A program made the position numbers and the translations under genes. Shown piece after piece: positions 17,711-26,311 of a stretch of 64,000 nucleotides of DNA; within the stretch, counting starts at the first letter, position 1, and each line of letters opens with the position of its first letter. The DNA lies in assembly GCA_900472485.1 (NCBI GenBank), contig UCII01000006.1, forward strand, positions 180,754-244,753, read 5' to 3'. Under the pieces are notes generated by a model that had not been told where the DNA came from, did not search any database, and saw only the letters and a program-made list of their open reading frames with translations. Source of the stretch: Hyphomicrobiales bacterium. Lineage in GTDB: Bacteria > Pseudomonadota > Alphaproteobacteria > Rhizobiales > Rhizobiaceae.

Positions 17711-17970
17711 GCTTCAAGCCTCCGCGGTTTCCCTTCTCCCCAGTGGGGAGAAGGTGGCCGACAGGCCGGATGAGGGGAATGCATCGCGAAGCGATGCGTG
17801 TCCTGAGATCAGATGAAAGGATGCTTGCTCTTTGCCGCGTAACCCCCTCATCCGCCCTTCGGGCACCTTCTCCCCGAGGGGAGAAGGGGGAAGGAAGCGG
17901 CTGCCGTCATCCGGCGAAAGGTGCTGTGCCGTATCCAAGAAATACGGTCGAATAAATCCGAAATTCGTCA
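17711..17970. repeat. RIME-like inverted palindromic element between xdhA and xdhB
   Basis: This 260-base intercistronic gap holds two large palindromic modules in opposite orientation: 17731-17777 (CCCTTCTCCCC..GGGGAGAAGG then GGCCGGATGAGGGG) and 17843-17890 (CCCCTCATCCG..CACCTTCTCCCC..GGGGAGAAGG). Each contains its own hairpin, and together they can fold into a larger stem. The sequence resembles RIME-type Rhizobium intergenic mosaic elements. It splits xdhA from xdhB, which are otherwise expected to be tightly coupled. Confidence 0.8.
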
Positions 17971-19437
17971 TCATGCCAGCACCTCGAAGCGGCTCAATTC
18001 CTGCGGCGCGCCTGATGTCTCAAGATAGAAGCGGATGAGAAGGTTCTTGGCGGTCAGCTGGCGGTATTCGGCCGAGGCGCGCCAATCGGTGAGCGGCGTG
18101 TAATCGGCGTCGAAGGCATTGCGTGCGGCCATAACGGTTGCTTCCGTCCATGGCTTGCCGATCAATTCCGCCTCGACGGTACGGGCGCGCTTCGGCGTAC
18201 CGGCCATGCCGCCGAAGGCGATGCGGATATCTTCGACATTACCGGCTGCATCCAATGACAGATGGAAGGCGCCGCAGGAGGCCGAAATATCCTCGTCGCG
18301 GCGCTTGGAGATCTTGTAGACAGCGAAATGCGCATCCTTGGCCGGATAGGGTACAAAGATGCTCTCGACGAACTCACCGGGATGCCGGTCCTGCTTGCCG
18401 TAGTCGATGAAGAAATCCTCCAGCGGCAGGCTGCGCGTGCCTGTCGTCGAGCGCAGCGTCACCGTTGCACCGAGCGCGATCAGCGGCGGGGGCGTGTCGC
18501 CGATCGGAGAACCGTTGGCGATATTGCCGCCGATGGTGCCCATGTTGCGCACCTGCTCGCCGCCGATACGGTTGATGAGGTTGGCAAAGGCCGGGATCTT
18601 TTCGCTGATCACAGCAAAGGCACGGCTATAGGTGACGCCGGCGCCGATAGTCAGGCCTGCATCTTCAACGGTAATTTTCTGCAGATCGGTGAGATGGTTG
18701 ATAAAGACGACCGGATTCAGCCGGCGCATCTGCTTGGTGACCCATAGGCCGACATCGGTCGAGCCGGCAACGACGGTCGCCTGCGGCTCGTCGGCAAGCA
18801 CCTGTGCCAGTGCTGATGCGGAACCGGGGACGATAAGGCGATCCTCGCCCTCGGAAATCTCAATGGTATCGCCGCCCTGCATGGCCCACAGGCGGGCGAT
18901 GATATCGGCCCTTGTCTTTTCGAGCGGGTCGAAGAGCGCGCTCGGCCGCTTCTGGCTGACCTGTTCGGCCGCCTTGACGATCGGCTCATAGCCCGTGCAT
19001 CGACAGAGATTGCCTTGGAGCGACTTTTCGATCTGCGCCCGGCTCGGCTTTTCCGTCGTCAGCCAGAGGCCATAGAGCGACATGACGAAGCCTGGCGTGC
19101 AGAAGCCACACTGCGAGCCATGACAATCGACCAGCGCCTGCTGCACAGGGTGAAGCGTGCTATTCCTGGCTGCAAGATGCTCGACGGTAACGACATGGGT
19201 CGCATGCAGTGAGCCGACGAAACGGATGCAGGCATTGACCGACTCATAATAGAGGCCGCCATCGATCAGGCGTCCCACAAGCACAGTGCAGGCGCCGCAG
19301 TCGCCCTCCGCACATCCTTCCTTCGTTCCCGTCAGCCGTCGGTTGAGGCGCAGGAAGTCGAGCAGCGTCTCGGTGGGGCGCAGGTTGGATAGAATGATAT
19401 CCTCGCCGTTGAGGATAAAGCGGATGCTGTCGCTCAT
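17971..19437 (-). CDS. xdhA: Xanthine dehydrogenase small subunit (2Fe-2S and FAD)
   Basis: 488 residues. The N-terminal ferredoxin-like domain has the first cluster ligands in GCAEGDCGACTVLVG; the second 2Fe-2S domain has SQCGFCTPGF and NLCRCTGYEPI. The FAD-binding domain follows from about residue 190, with VVAGSTDVGLW and GGNIANGSPIGDTPP. It passes electrons from the XdhB Mo-centre to NAD+. Same strand as bdhA upstream and xdhB downstream, but separated from xdhB by a repeat element. Confidence 0.95.
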   Translation of the reverse strand: MSDSIRFILNGEDIILSNLRPTETLLDFLRLNRRLTGTKEGCAEGDCGACTVLVGRLIDGGLYYESVNACIRFVGSLHATHVVTVEHLAARNSTLHPVQQALVDCHGSQCGFCTPGFVMSLYGLWLTTEKPSRAQIEKSLQGNLCRCTGYEPIVKAAEQVSQKRPSALFDPLEKTRADIIARLWAMQGGDTIEISEGEDRLIVPGSASALAQVLADEPQATVVAGSTDVGLWVTKQMRRLNPVVFINHLTDLQKITVEDAGLTIGAGVTYSRAFAVISEKIPAFANLINRIGGEQVRNMGTIGGNIANGSPIGDTPPPLIALGATVTLRSTTGTRSLPLEDFFIDYGKQDRHPGEFVESIFVPYPAKDAHFAVYKISKRRDEDISASCGAFHLSLDAAGNVEDIRIAFGGMAGTPKRARTVEAELIGKPWTEATVMAARNAFDADYTPLTDWRASAEYRQLTAKNLLIRFYLETSGAPQELSRFEVLA

Positions 19438-19465
19438 GTCGTTCCCGTTTATTATTCGTTTGTCG

Positions 19466-19493
19466 GGGCCGGATGCGCGAACGAATCCGGCCC
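19466..19493 (-). other. Intercistronic hairpin between bdhA and xdhA
   Basis: A 9-base stem GGGCCGGAT / ATCCGGCCC with a 10-base loop. It lies after the bdhA stop and before the xdhA start on the minus strand. There is no run of T directly after it, so it is not a classic intrinsic terminator; it may stabilise the bdhA transcript or partly separate the two genes. Confidence 0.55.
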
Positions 19494-19506
19494 TAACCGT
19501 CTATGG

Positions 19507-20283
19507 TTATTCCGCGGTCCACCCACCGTCAATCGAGACATGTGTGCCGGTTACCTGGCGTGCCTCGTCGCTTGCGAGGTAGAGCGACAGGGCGCCGATC
19601 TCCTCGGCCTTGACAAACTCATGCGTCGGTTGAGCCTTGAGGATGACTTCGTTCTTGACCTGCTCCTCGGTCATGCCACGGGCCTTGGCGGTATCCGGGA
19701 TCTGCTTCTCGACAAGCGGGGTCAGGACGTAGCCGGGGCAAATGGCGTTTACCGTCACGCCGAATTCGGCAAGCTCGAGCGCTGCCGTCTTGGTCAGCCC
19801 CAATATACCATGTTTTGCCGCGACATAGGCGGATTTGAAGGGCGAGGCGACCAAGCCGTGTGCCGAGGCGATGTTGATGATGCGCCCGTACTTCTTCGCC
19901 TTCATCAGAGGGATGGCGGCGCGGATGGTATGGAAGGAGCTGGAGAGATTGATCGCGATGATCTGGTCCCACTTCTCGACCGGGAAATCCTCGATCTTCT
20001 CGACATGCTGAATGCCGGCATTGTTGACGAGAACATCGACGCTGCCGAAGGTGGAGTTGGCGGTCGCGATCAGATCGGCGATCTCGGCGGGCTTCGTCAT
20101 GTCGGCCGGATGATAGATCACCTTGCCGCCGCCGGAAGCTTCGAGTTTCGTCTTGATCGCATCGATTTCCTCGGGCTTTCCGAAGCCGTTGATGACGACG
20201 TTATCGCCCTTGGCGGCGAAGGCAGCCGCGATGGCGAGGCCGATACCGCTCGTGGAACCGGTGACGACAACTGTTCTTGCCAT
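19507..20283 (-). CDS. bdhA: D-3-hydroxybutyrate dehydrogenase
   Basis: 258 residues, a classical SDR matching 3-hydroxybutyrate dehydrogenase. TGSTSGIG is at residues 8-15, NNAGIQHV near 88, the catalytic Ser in IASAHG, and Tyr/Lys in SAYVAAKHG. The C-terminal segment QVTGTHVSIDGGWTAE is typical. It interconverts D-3-hydroxybutyrate and acetoacetate with NAD, linked to polyhydroxybutyrate use in rhizobia. In several rhizobia bdhA is linked to xdhA as here. A good ribosome site (AAGGAGAA) precedes the ATG. Confidence 0.92.
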   Translation of the reverse strand: MARTVVVTGSTSGIGLAIAAAFAAKGDNVVINGFGKPEEIDAIKTKLEASGGGKVIYHPADMTKPAEIADLIATANSTFGSVDVLVNNAGIQHVEKIEDFPVEKWDQIIAINLSSSFHTIRAAIPLMKAKKYGRIINIASAHGLVASPFKSAYVAAKHGILGLTKTAALELAEFGVTVNAICPGYVLTPLVEKQIPDTAKARGMTEEQVKNEVILKAQPTHEFVKAEEIGALSLYLASDEARQVTGTHVSIDGGWTAE

Positions 20284-20429
20284 GATCTTCTCCTTGGACA
20301 GCGCAGCTTCCTGCTGCAGTGCAAAACGATCTCAGCCTAGTCCCAAACCTCCGGATATGGCAATCGCAATGCTGGCGGCCCTTCGGCCACGATACTGTGA
20401 ACCGAAAAGCTTACCCTTCAGCGAAAAAA

Positions 20430-20462
20430 TTTCGTTTTGCTTTCTTTTCACATTCGTTTTGC
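20430..20462 (+). promoter_or_regulatory. Direct repeats upstream of glpK, possible DeoR/GlpR-type operator
   Basis: The exact 10-mer TTCGTTTTGC occurs at 20431-20440 and 20453-20462, spaced 22 bases (about two helical turns). A degenerate copy (TTTCTTTTCA) sits between. DeoR-family regulators often bind TTTCGTTT-like repeats. The position 44-76 bases before the glpK ATG suits an operator. The regulator is not in this window. Confidence 0.5.
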
Positions 20463-20505
20463 TCGCGTATCTGTTGTTTCGGGATGCAACAGGCGGGAGG
20501 AATGC

Positions 20506-22008
20506 ATGAGCGGTTATGTCTTGGCGATCGATCAGGGAACGACGTCGACGCGGGCTATCGTTTTCGACGGCAAGATGAAGGTTGCCGGCGTCGGACAGAA
20601 GGAATTCACCCAGCATTATCCGAAGCCCGGCTGGGTGGAGCACGATCCGGAGGAAATCTGGGCGTCCGTTCTCGTCACCGTGCGCAAGGCGATCGAGGCT
20701 GCCGGCATCACCGCCAAGGACATTGCCGCACTCGGCATCACCAACCAGCGCGAGACTGTGGTCGTCTGGGATCGCGAGACGGGCAAGCCGATCCACAACG
20801 CCATCGTCTGGCAGGACCGCCGTACCGCGAGCTATTGCGAGAAGCTGAAGCGGCAGGATCTGGAAAAGCTCTTTACCCGCCGTACCGGCCTGCTGCTCGA
20901 TCCCTATTTTTCCGGAACTAAGCTCTCCTGGCTCTTGAGCAACGTGAAGGGCGCGCGTGCCCGCGCCGCCAAGGGCGAGCTCTGTTTCGGCACCGTCGAT
21001 ACTTTCCTCATCTGGCGTCTGACTGGCGGCAAGAGCTTCGTCACCGATGCGACCAATGCCTCGCGGACGCTGATGTACAATATCGGCGGAAACGAATGGG
21101 ATGAGCAATTGCTGGATATCCTGCGCGTGCCGGCCGCGATGCTGCCCGAGGTGAAGGATTGTGCCGCCGATTTCGGCGTCACAGAGGCCGCGCATTTCGG
21201 CGCGGAAATCCCGATCCTCGGCGTTGCCGGCGATCAGCAGGCGGCGACGATCGGCCAGGCCTGCTTCGAACGCGGCATGATGAAATCCACCTATGGCACC
21301 GGCTGCTTCGCGCTGCTGAACACCGGCGCGGACATGGTGCGCTCGAAGAACCGCCTTTTGACCACCATCGCCTATCGGCTGAATGGCGAGACGACCTATG
21401 CCCTCGAAGGCTCGATCTTCATCGCCGGCGCTGCGGTACAGTGGCTGCGGGATGGCCTGAAAGCCATCCAGCGTGCCTCGGATTCCGGCGAACTGGCGGC
21501 CAAGGCCGATCCGCTGCAAGAGGTCTATCTGGTGCCGGCCTTTACCGGCCTCGGCGCACCGCATTGGGACCCGGATGCACGCGGCGCGATCTTCGGGCTG
21601 ACGCGCAATACCGGACCTGAAGAGATCGTCCGGGCGGCGCTGGAGGCGGTCTGTTATCAGTCGCGCGATCTCCTGGACGCCATGCACCGGGATTGGCGCA
21701 ACGGCAATGGGCAGGAGACGGTACTGCGCGTCGACGGCGGCATGGTCGCTTCCGACTGGACGATGCAGCGGCTTGCCGATCTGCTGGATGCGCCGGTCGA
21801 TCGCCCAACGATCCTCGAGACGACTGCGCTCGGCGCCGCCTGGCTTGCGGGCAGTCGCGCCGGCGTCTGGCCGGATCGTGCCGGTTTTGCCAAGGCCTGG
21901 GCACGCGACAAGCGTTTCGAACCCGGCATGGATGACAAGACCCGAAATGCGAAGCTCAAAGGCTGGAAGAACGCGATCTCGCGCACTTTGAGTACACGGC
22001 AGGGGTGA
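20506..22008 (+). CDS. glpK: Glycerol kinase
   Basis: 500 residues from ATG 20506, with ribosome site GGGAGGAA 5 bases upstream. FGGY-family features: [11 protein letters not shown] at residues 6-16, the GlpK substrate segment [11 protein letters not shown], and the ATP-domain motifs STYGTGCF and [11 protein letters not shown]. It phosphorylates glycerol to glycerol-3-phosphate. No glpD, glpF or glycerol transporter is next to it. Direct repeats upstream suggest repressor control. Confidence 0.95.
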   Translation: MSGYVLAIDQGTTSTRAIVFDGKMKVAGVGQKEFTQHYPKPGWVEHDPEEIWASVLVTVRKAIEAAGITAKDIAALGITNQRETVVVWDRETGKPIHNAIVWQDRRTASYCEKLKRQDLEKLFTRRTGLLLDPYFSGTKLSWLLSNVKGARARAAKGELCFGTVDTFLIWRLTGGKSFVTDATNASRTLMYNIGGNEWDEQLLDILRVPAAMLPEVKDCAADFGVTEAAHFGAEIPILGVAGDQQAATIGQACFERGMMKSTYGTGCFALLNTGADMVRSKNRLLTTIAYRLNGETTYALEGSIFIAGAAVQWLRDGLKAIQRASDSGELAAKADPLQEVYLVPAFTGLGAPHWDPDARGAIFGLTRNTGPEEIVRAALEAVCYQSRDLLDAMHRDWRNGNGQETVLRVDGGMVASDWTMQRLADLLDAPVDRPTILETTALGAAWLAGSRAGVWPDRAGFAKAWARDKRFEPGMDDKTRNAKLKGWKNAISRTLSTRQG

Positions 22009-22186
22009 TCGGCCTTCATCGGCTGCTCACCCCAGGTTATATCGTGTAAGATTTCTTTATTTTGCTTATATAAAGGCCCGCAGCGATACTCGTATTGTTC
22101 GTGGCTTGGGGAGGATTCCGGGTCACATTTCGCCGGGCCGCACTCCTTGAGGGCGGGCGCCTTCTCAAGAGACGATAAAGCGAATA

Positions 22187-22990
22187 ATGGCTGCTCAATT
22201 TTCTGAACTGAAGAAACATTACTATCGGCAGATCAAATATCATCTGATCCGGCCGAAGCCGCCGATGCTCGCCGCGCAGTTCGATGGGCCTGTTCTCGTC
22301 GTCGGCTCGGCGCCGGTTTCGAACAAGCCGGCGGATTTCGATGAAAGCTTCAAGATCATCACCATCAACGGCTCGCAGACGGTGACGAAGGGCTGGGGGA
22401 TCGAGGCGCCCGACGTGACGCTCGTCCAGTTCAACCAGATCGAAGGCACGAACACCAATGCCGTCGAGGTGCGCCGCGTTCTGAACGGCGAACGGACCAA
22501 GATGCTCTACGTCCTGCTCTGGCGGAAAGAGCGTGAACGGCTGGAAGAAGGGTTGCGGAGGTTCAATTACAGCTACGACAAGCTGGAGATCGTCGATCGC
22601 TACAAGCGCATGGCGCTGCTGGATCGGGTCGGCGGGGTAAAGTGCAGCGAGCTCGGCGCGGACGACAAATGCTCGAACGGCATCAACGCCATACTCTTCG
22701 CGATCTACAACGGCGCGACCGAAGTCATCATCACCGGCATCAATCCCGATTCCGGCGGGCACGTCTACAATCAGGAAAATCTCGCCCGGCTGCACGTCCG
22801 CAAGGACCGGGAGGTTCTCGAACGGCTGATCGAACGCGGTTATCCGGTGTTCACAAGCGATCCGGCGGTTTCGCAATCCATCGGCCTGCCGATATGGACT
22901 GGCAAGGGGAAGGCCGGCCGGATAGGGGAAGCCGATGCCAAGGCCAAACGGCCGGCACCGATAACGGCTGCGGCCGTCATCAACCCTTGA
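22187..22990 (+). CDS. Unknown protein, possibly sialyltransferase-like glycosyltransferase
   Basis: 267 residues, no signal peptide or membrane segment. A Rossmann-type strand with GPVLVVGSAPVSNKPADFD opens the chain, and KCSNGINAILFAIYNGATE then VIITGIN lies near residues 165-190. This pairing of a G-S-x-P loop with a later S-x-G-x-x-A helix recalls GT29/GT42 sialyltransferases and DUF115 proteins, so a surface-glycan role is possible. The resemblance is by eye and weak. The C-terminal 25 residues are Ala/Lys/Pro-rich. Codon use matches its neighbours. It sits alone between glpK and the LD-carboxypeptidase. Confidence 0.7.
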   Translation: MAAQFSELKKHYYRQIKYHLIRPKPPMLAAQFDGPVLVVGSAPVSNKPADFDESFKIITINGSQTVTKGWGIEAPDVTLVQFNQIEGTNTNAVEVRRVLNGERTKMLYVLLWRKERERLEEGLRRFNYSYDKLEIVDRYKRMALLDRVGGVKCSELGADDKCSNGINAILFAIYNGATEVIITGINPDSGGHVYNQENLARLHVRKDREVLERLIERGYPVFTSDPAVSQSIGLPIWTGKGKAGRIGEADAKAKRPAPITAAAVINP

Positions 22991-23088
22991 GATAAGGGCT
23001 CGCCAACGGTCAATCTGCGGCTGACGCTGGTTGTGATTCCATGCCAAGATCGCGGCATAGAATCACTCGATTGCACAGAGGTCACCCA

Positions 23089-24003
23089 ATGCTGATGCCG
23101 CAGCCACTACGGCCGGGCGACAAGGTGCGCTTTGTATCGCCCGCAAGTTCGCCCGACAGAGATATGGTTCTGAGGCATGCCGAAATCCTGCGAGGCTGGG
23201 GCCTTACCGTCGATTTCGGCGAACACGTCTTCCGCAAGTGGAATTATCTTGCTGGTACGGACGAAGAGCGGCTGTCGGACCTTAACGCCGCGCTTCGCGA
23301 TCCCGATGTGCGAGCGATTTTCACCACGCGTGGCGGCAAGGGGTCATACCGCATTGCCGACCAAGTTGATTTTGCCACAGCCCGGCGTGATCCGAAGTTC
23401 GTTATCGGCTTCAGCGACATCACTGCATTGCATTTGAGCCTGCTGAGACATTGCCAACAGGTCGGCATTCACGGCGCATTTTGCATCGGGCCGAATGAAG
23501 ATGCTGTCAGTTCCTATACGCGTGAATCGCTGCGGCAAGCATTGATGACAACCGAGGACCTCGTCATTGCCGCGCGTCCAGAAGAGCCGACATCGCGATT
23601 GACAACAAGCGGAACGGCCGAGGGTCGGCTGATCGGAGGTAATCTCGATATGGTGGCGGCGTCGGCCGGCTGGGCGTTGCCGGATATGCACGGCGCGATC
23701 TTGCTGCTTGAGGCCATCGGTCTGTACCCAGGCCAGGTGGACCGCCAGATGACGATGCTGCGCAAGGCAGGCCATCTGAACGGCCTGGCGGGTGTTGCCA
23801 TCGGCCAGTTTACTCACTTCGAATTCGACCGCCCTTATTCGGTGATTGATATCCTGCGCGAACATTTGGCCGAACTGAATGTGCCGATCCTCGGCGGCTT
23901 GCCGCTTGGGCACGGCAATAGCCCGGCAAGCGTTTTTATCGGCGCTGTGGCGGAGCTTGATGCGAAGACCGGTATCCTGGCGATCCTGCGTGGAAACATC
24001 TGA
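23089..24003 (+). CDS. LD-carboxypeptidase, S66 family
   Basis: 304 residues from ATG 23089; a longer start at 23041 has no family support. The nucleophile Ser is in VIGFSDITALHL, near residue 108. RAIFTTRGGKGSYRI and GNLDMVAASAGW are other family blocks, and a C-terminal Glu/His pair falls in IAIGQFTHFEFD and LPLGHGN. The family cleaves the L,D-peptide bond of murein tetrapeptides during peptidoglycan recycling, or self-immunity substrates as in MccF. Cytoplasmic, no signal peptide. Confidence 0.86.
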   Translation: MLMPQPLRPGDKVRFVSPASSPDRDMVLRHAEILRGWGLTVDFGEHVFRKWNYLAGTDEERLSDLNAALRDPDVRAIFTTRGGKGSYRIADQVDFATARRDPKFVIGFSDITALHLSLLRHCQQVGIHGAFCIGPNEDAVSSYTRESLRQALMTTEDLVIAARPEEPTSRLTTSGTAEGRLIGGNLDMVAASAGWALPDMHGAILLLEAIGLYPGQVDRQMTMLRKAGHLNGLAGVAIGQFTHFEFDRPYSVIDILREHLAELNVPILGGLPLGHGNSPASVFIGAVAELDAKTGILAILRGNI

Positions 24004-24082
24004 CGTCTTCTTCGATATTTTTTGACGTAGCCTGTCGGTGCAGGTGATATTCCTTCGTCTTTAAAGGGAGAAGGGAATATCC

Positions 24083-24457
24083 ATGCTTTACGCGATCCTA
24101 TGCTACAACGACGAAGACACCGTGTTTGCCTGGTCCAAGGAACAGGAAGAAGCGACGATGGCACGGTTGATTGCCGTGCAGGAGCCGCTGGCAAAGGCTG
24201 GCAAGCTAGGGCCGGTGGCACGGCTGATGCCGACGACGGCGGCAACGACCCTGCGCAAGGGCAAGAACGAGCCGATCGTGATCGACGGTCCCTTTGCCGA
24301 AACGAAGGAGCAGTTGCTCGGTTTTTACGTCGTCGACTTCGAAACCCTTGACGAAGCCATTGGCTTTTCAAAGGAGCTTGCCGCGGCCAATCCCGGCGTC
24401 GGCTCCTATGAAATCCGTCCGCTTTACGTCTTCCGGCCGGGAGCTGTTGCAACATGA
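24083..24457 (+). CDS. YCII/DGPF domain protein paired with the ECF sigma factor
   Basis: 124 residues. It starts MLYAILCYNDEDTVFAWS and carries the DGPF-type segment VIDGPFAETKEQLLGFYVVD near residues 72-91, the hallmark of DGPF/YCII proteins that accompany ECF42 sigma factors. The ribosome site AAAGGGAGAAGGG precedes the start. The stop overlaps the sigma factor ATG in ATGA (24454-24457). These proteins are thought to influence the partner sigma factor, by a mechanism I cannot derive. Confidence 0.88.
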   Translation: MLYAILCYNDEDTVFAWSKEQEEATMARLIAVQEPLAKAGKLGPVARLMPTTAATTLRKGKNEPIVIDGPFAETKEQLLGFYVVDFETLDEAIGFSKELAAANPGVGSYEIRPLYVFRPGAVAT

Positions 24458-25710
24458 CCGACATTGCCTGGATCGACATCGCACTTACCAACGCCCGACC
24501 ACAAGTGATGGGCGCGCTTTTGCGCTATTTCCGCAATCTCGATACCGCCGAGGAGGCCTTTCAGGAGGCCTGCCTCAGGGCCTTGAAGACCTGGCCAGAC
24601 AAGGGGCCGCCGCGCGATCCCGTCGCCTGGCTGATCTTTGTCGGGCGCAACAGCGGCATCGATACGGTGCGCAAGCAGGCGAGATTGCAGAGCCTGCCGG
24701 ATGAGGAGACGATCTCCGATACGAGCGATGCCGAAAGTGATCTGGCTGAACGGCTCGATGGGTCGGGCTATCGCGACGATATTTTGCGATTGCTCTTCAT
24801 CTGCTGCCATCCGGATCTGCCGGCAACGCAACAGATCGCGTTGGCGCTGCGCATCGTTTCTGGCCTTTCTGTGCAGCAGATCGCTCGCGCCTTCCTCGTC
24901 AGCGAGAGCGCGATGGAGCAGCGTATTACCCGCGCGAAAGCGCGCGTCGCTGCAGCGGGCGTTCCTTTTGAGACGCCGGGCGCGGTAGAGCGGAGCGAAA
25001 GGCTGGCGCTCGTCAGCGCCATGATCTACCTCATCTATAACGAAGGCTATTCGGCCGGCGGGACGCATCGCGAGGCGGCCGCCTTTGCCGACGAGGCGAT
25101 CCGGCTTGGCCGGCTGCTGTTGCGGATCTTTCCCTCCGAGCCGGAAACCATGGCGCTGCTGGCGCTGATGCTCCTGCAGCAATCGCGCAAGGATGCCCGG
25201 TTCGATGCCAATGGGCAGATCATCCTTCTGGAAGATCAGGATCGTTCGCTTTGGGATCGGACGCTGATCGACGAGGCGCTGGCGCTGCTCGACAAAGCGA
25301 TTCGCCACCGCAAGCCCGGCCCCTATCAGGTGCAGGCGGCGATCGCAGCGCTGCATTCCCGGGCGAAGCGTGCCGAGGATACGGATTGGGAGGAGATCGA
25401 CCTTCTCTACCAGATGCTGGAGCGGCTGACGCCTTCTCCCGTCGTCACGCTCAATCGTTCGGTTGCACTCTCCAAACTGAAGGGACCGGAGGCGGCTTTG
25501 GCGCTGATTGCAACGCTGGAAGCGCAGCTCGACAGCTATTTCTATTTTCATGGGGTGAGGGGCGGGCTGCTTGCACAGCTGGGCCGCTCGCAGGAGGCAC
25601 GCGTCGCTTTCGACAGAGCGATCGCGCTTGCCCGTTCGCCTGCCGAAGCAGCCCATATCCGTTATCAGCTCGATCGTCTGAGCGTGGATGCTCTTGCGGC
25701 TGCAAAATAA
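24454..25710 (+). CDS. ECF RNA polymerase sigma factor with long C-terminal TPR-like extension (ECF42 type)
   Basis: 418 residues, about double a normal ECF sigma. Region 2 is at about 10-75 (RYFRNLDTAEEAFQEACLRA) and region 4 at about 115-170 (LSVQQIARAFLVSESAMEQR). From about 190 onward the chain is helical with repeats, and YLIYNEGYSAGG plus LDKAIRH and LNRSVALSKLKGPEAAL suggest TPR-like units. ECF42 factors have this form and lack an anti-sigma factor. It is translationally coupled to the DGPF gene. SRPBCC and DoxX genes downstream may be its targets. Confidence 0.9.
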   Translation: MTDIAWIDIALTNARPQVMGALLRYFRNLDTAEEAFQEACLRALKTWPDKGPPRDPVAWLIFVGRNSGIDTVRKQARLQSLPDEETISDTSDAESDLAERLDGSGYRDDILRLLFICCHPDLPATQQIALALRIVSGLSVQQIARAFLVSESAMEQRITRAKARVAAAGVPFETPGAVERSERLALVSAMIYLIYNEGYSAGGTHREAAAFADEAIRLGRLLLRIFPSEPETMALLALMLLQQSRKDARFDANGQIILLEDQDRSLWDRTLIDEALALLDKAIRHRKPGPYQVQAAIAALHSRAKRAEDTDWEEIDLLYQMLERLTPSPVVTLNRSVALSKLKGPEAALALIATLEAQLDSYFYFHGVRGGLLAQLGRSQEARVAFDRAIALARSPAEAAHIRYQLDRLSVDALAAAK

Positions 25711-25810
25711 TCAAAAAAATTCGCGTCTGTGCTGTCGGGAAAAGACGGTCTCGAACGTCATTGGAGTATGAGCCGAGCAGGCCACGTCAAACAGCAAAGA
25801 GGAACAAGAC

Positions 25811-26281
25811 ATGACTGAGCAAACCCAGCGTCACGAGCTTTCCCTGACACGCGTCATCGATGCGCCGCGCGAGAAGATTTTTCGTTGCTGGACCGAAGTT
25901 GAGCTTCTGAAGCAATGGTTCGCGCCTCTGCCATGGACGGTATCGGCTGCCAGCGTGGACGCTCGATCCGGCGGCTCGAGCTCGATCACCATGCGTAGCC
26001 CCGAGGGGGAAGACTATCCGGGCAATGGCGTCTATCTGGAGGTGATCCCCAATGAGCGGATCGTCTTCACCGATGCCTTCAACAGTGCCTGGGTGCCGTC
26101 GGCCAAGCCCTTCATGGTGGTGACGATCCAGCTCGACGATCTCGGCGCTGGCAAGACCCGTTATACCGCGACCGTCTTGCATTGGTCCGCGGAGGATCGC
26201 GAAGCACATGAGAAGATGGGCTTCCATCAGGGATGGGGTCGGTGCGCCGAGCAGCTCGCGGCACTGGCAGCCAGAATCTGA
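25811..26281 (+). CDS. SRPBCC / AHSA1-like ligand-binding protein
   Basis: 156 residues. The N-terminal motif LTRVIDAPREKIFRCWTEV then LLKQWFAP is the Bet-v1-like SRPBCC (AHSA1) signature, and GWGRCAEQLAAL closes the fold. These proteins bind hydrophobic ligands; the ligand here is unknown. The ribosome site AGAGGAACAAG precedes the ATG. It lies 100 bases after the ECF42 sigma gene and 30 bases before a DoxX gene. SRPBCC, DGPF and DoxX genes commonly cluster with ECF42. Confidence 0.87.
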   Translation: MTEQTQRHELSLTRVIDAPREKIFRCWTEVELLKQWFAPLPWTVSAASVDARSGGSSSITMRSPEGEDYPGNGVYLEVIPNERIVFTDAFNSAWVPSAKPFMVVTIQLDDLGAGKTRYTATVLHWSAEDREAHEKMGFHQGWGRCAEQLAALAARI

Positions 26282-26311
26282 ATTTCCGATTCAATTCCGG
26301 GGGATACCACA

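Noticed and set aside
15638..17773. Long open frame of 711 codons antisense to xdhB
   Set aside because: It mirrors the codon periodicity of a clear xanthine dehydrogenase gene on the other strand, has no family motifs and no ribosome site; a GC-rich shadow.
17711..17970. Palindromes between xdhA and xdhB as a CRISPR array or insertion sequence
   Set aside because: Only two inverted modules, no regular spacers and no transposase; the pattern fits a RIME-like intergenic element.
20332..21687. Open frame of 451 codons antisense to glpK
   Set aside because: GlpK is unambiguous; the antisense frame also runs through its promoter repeats.
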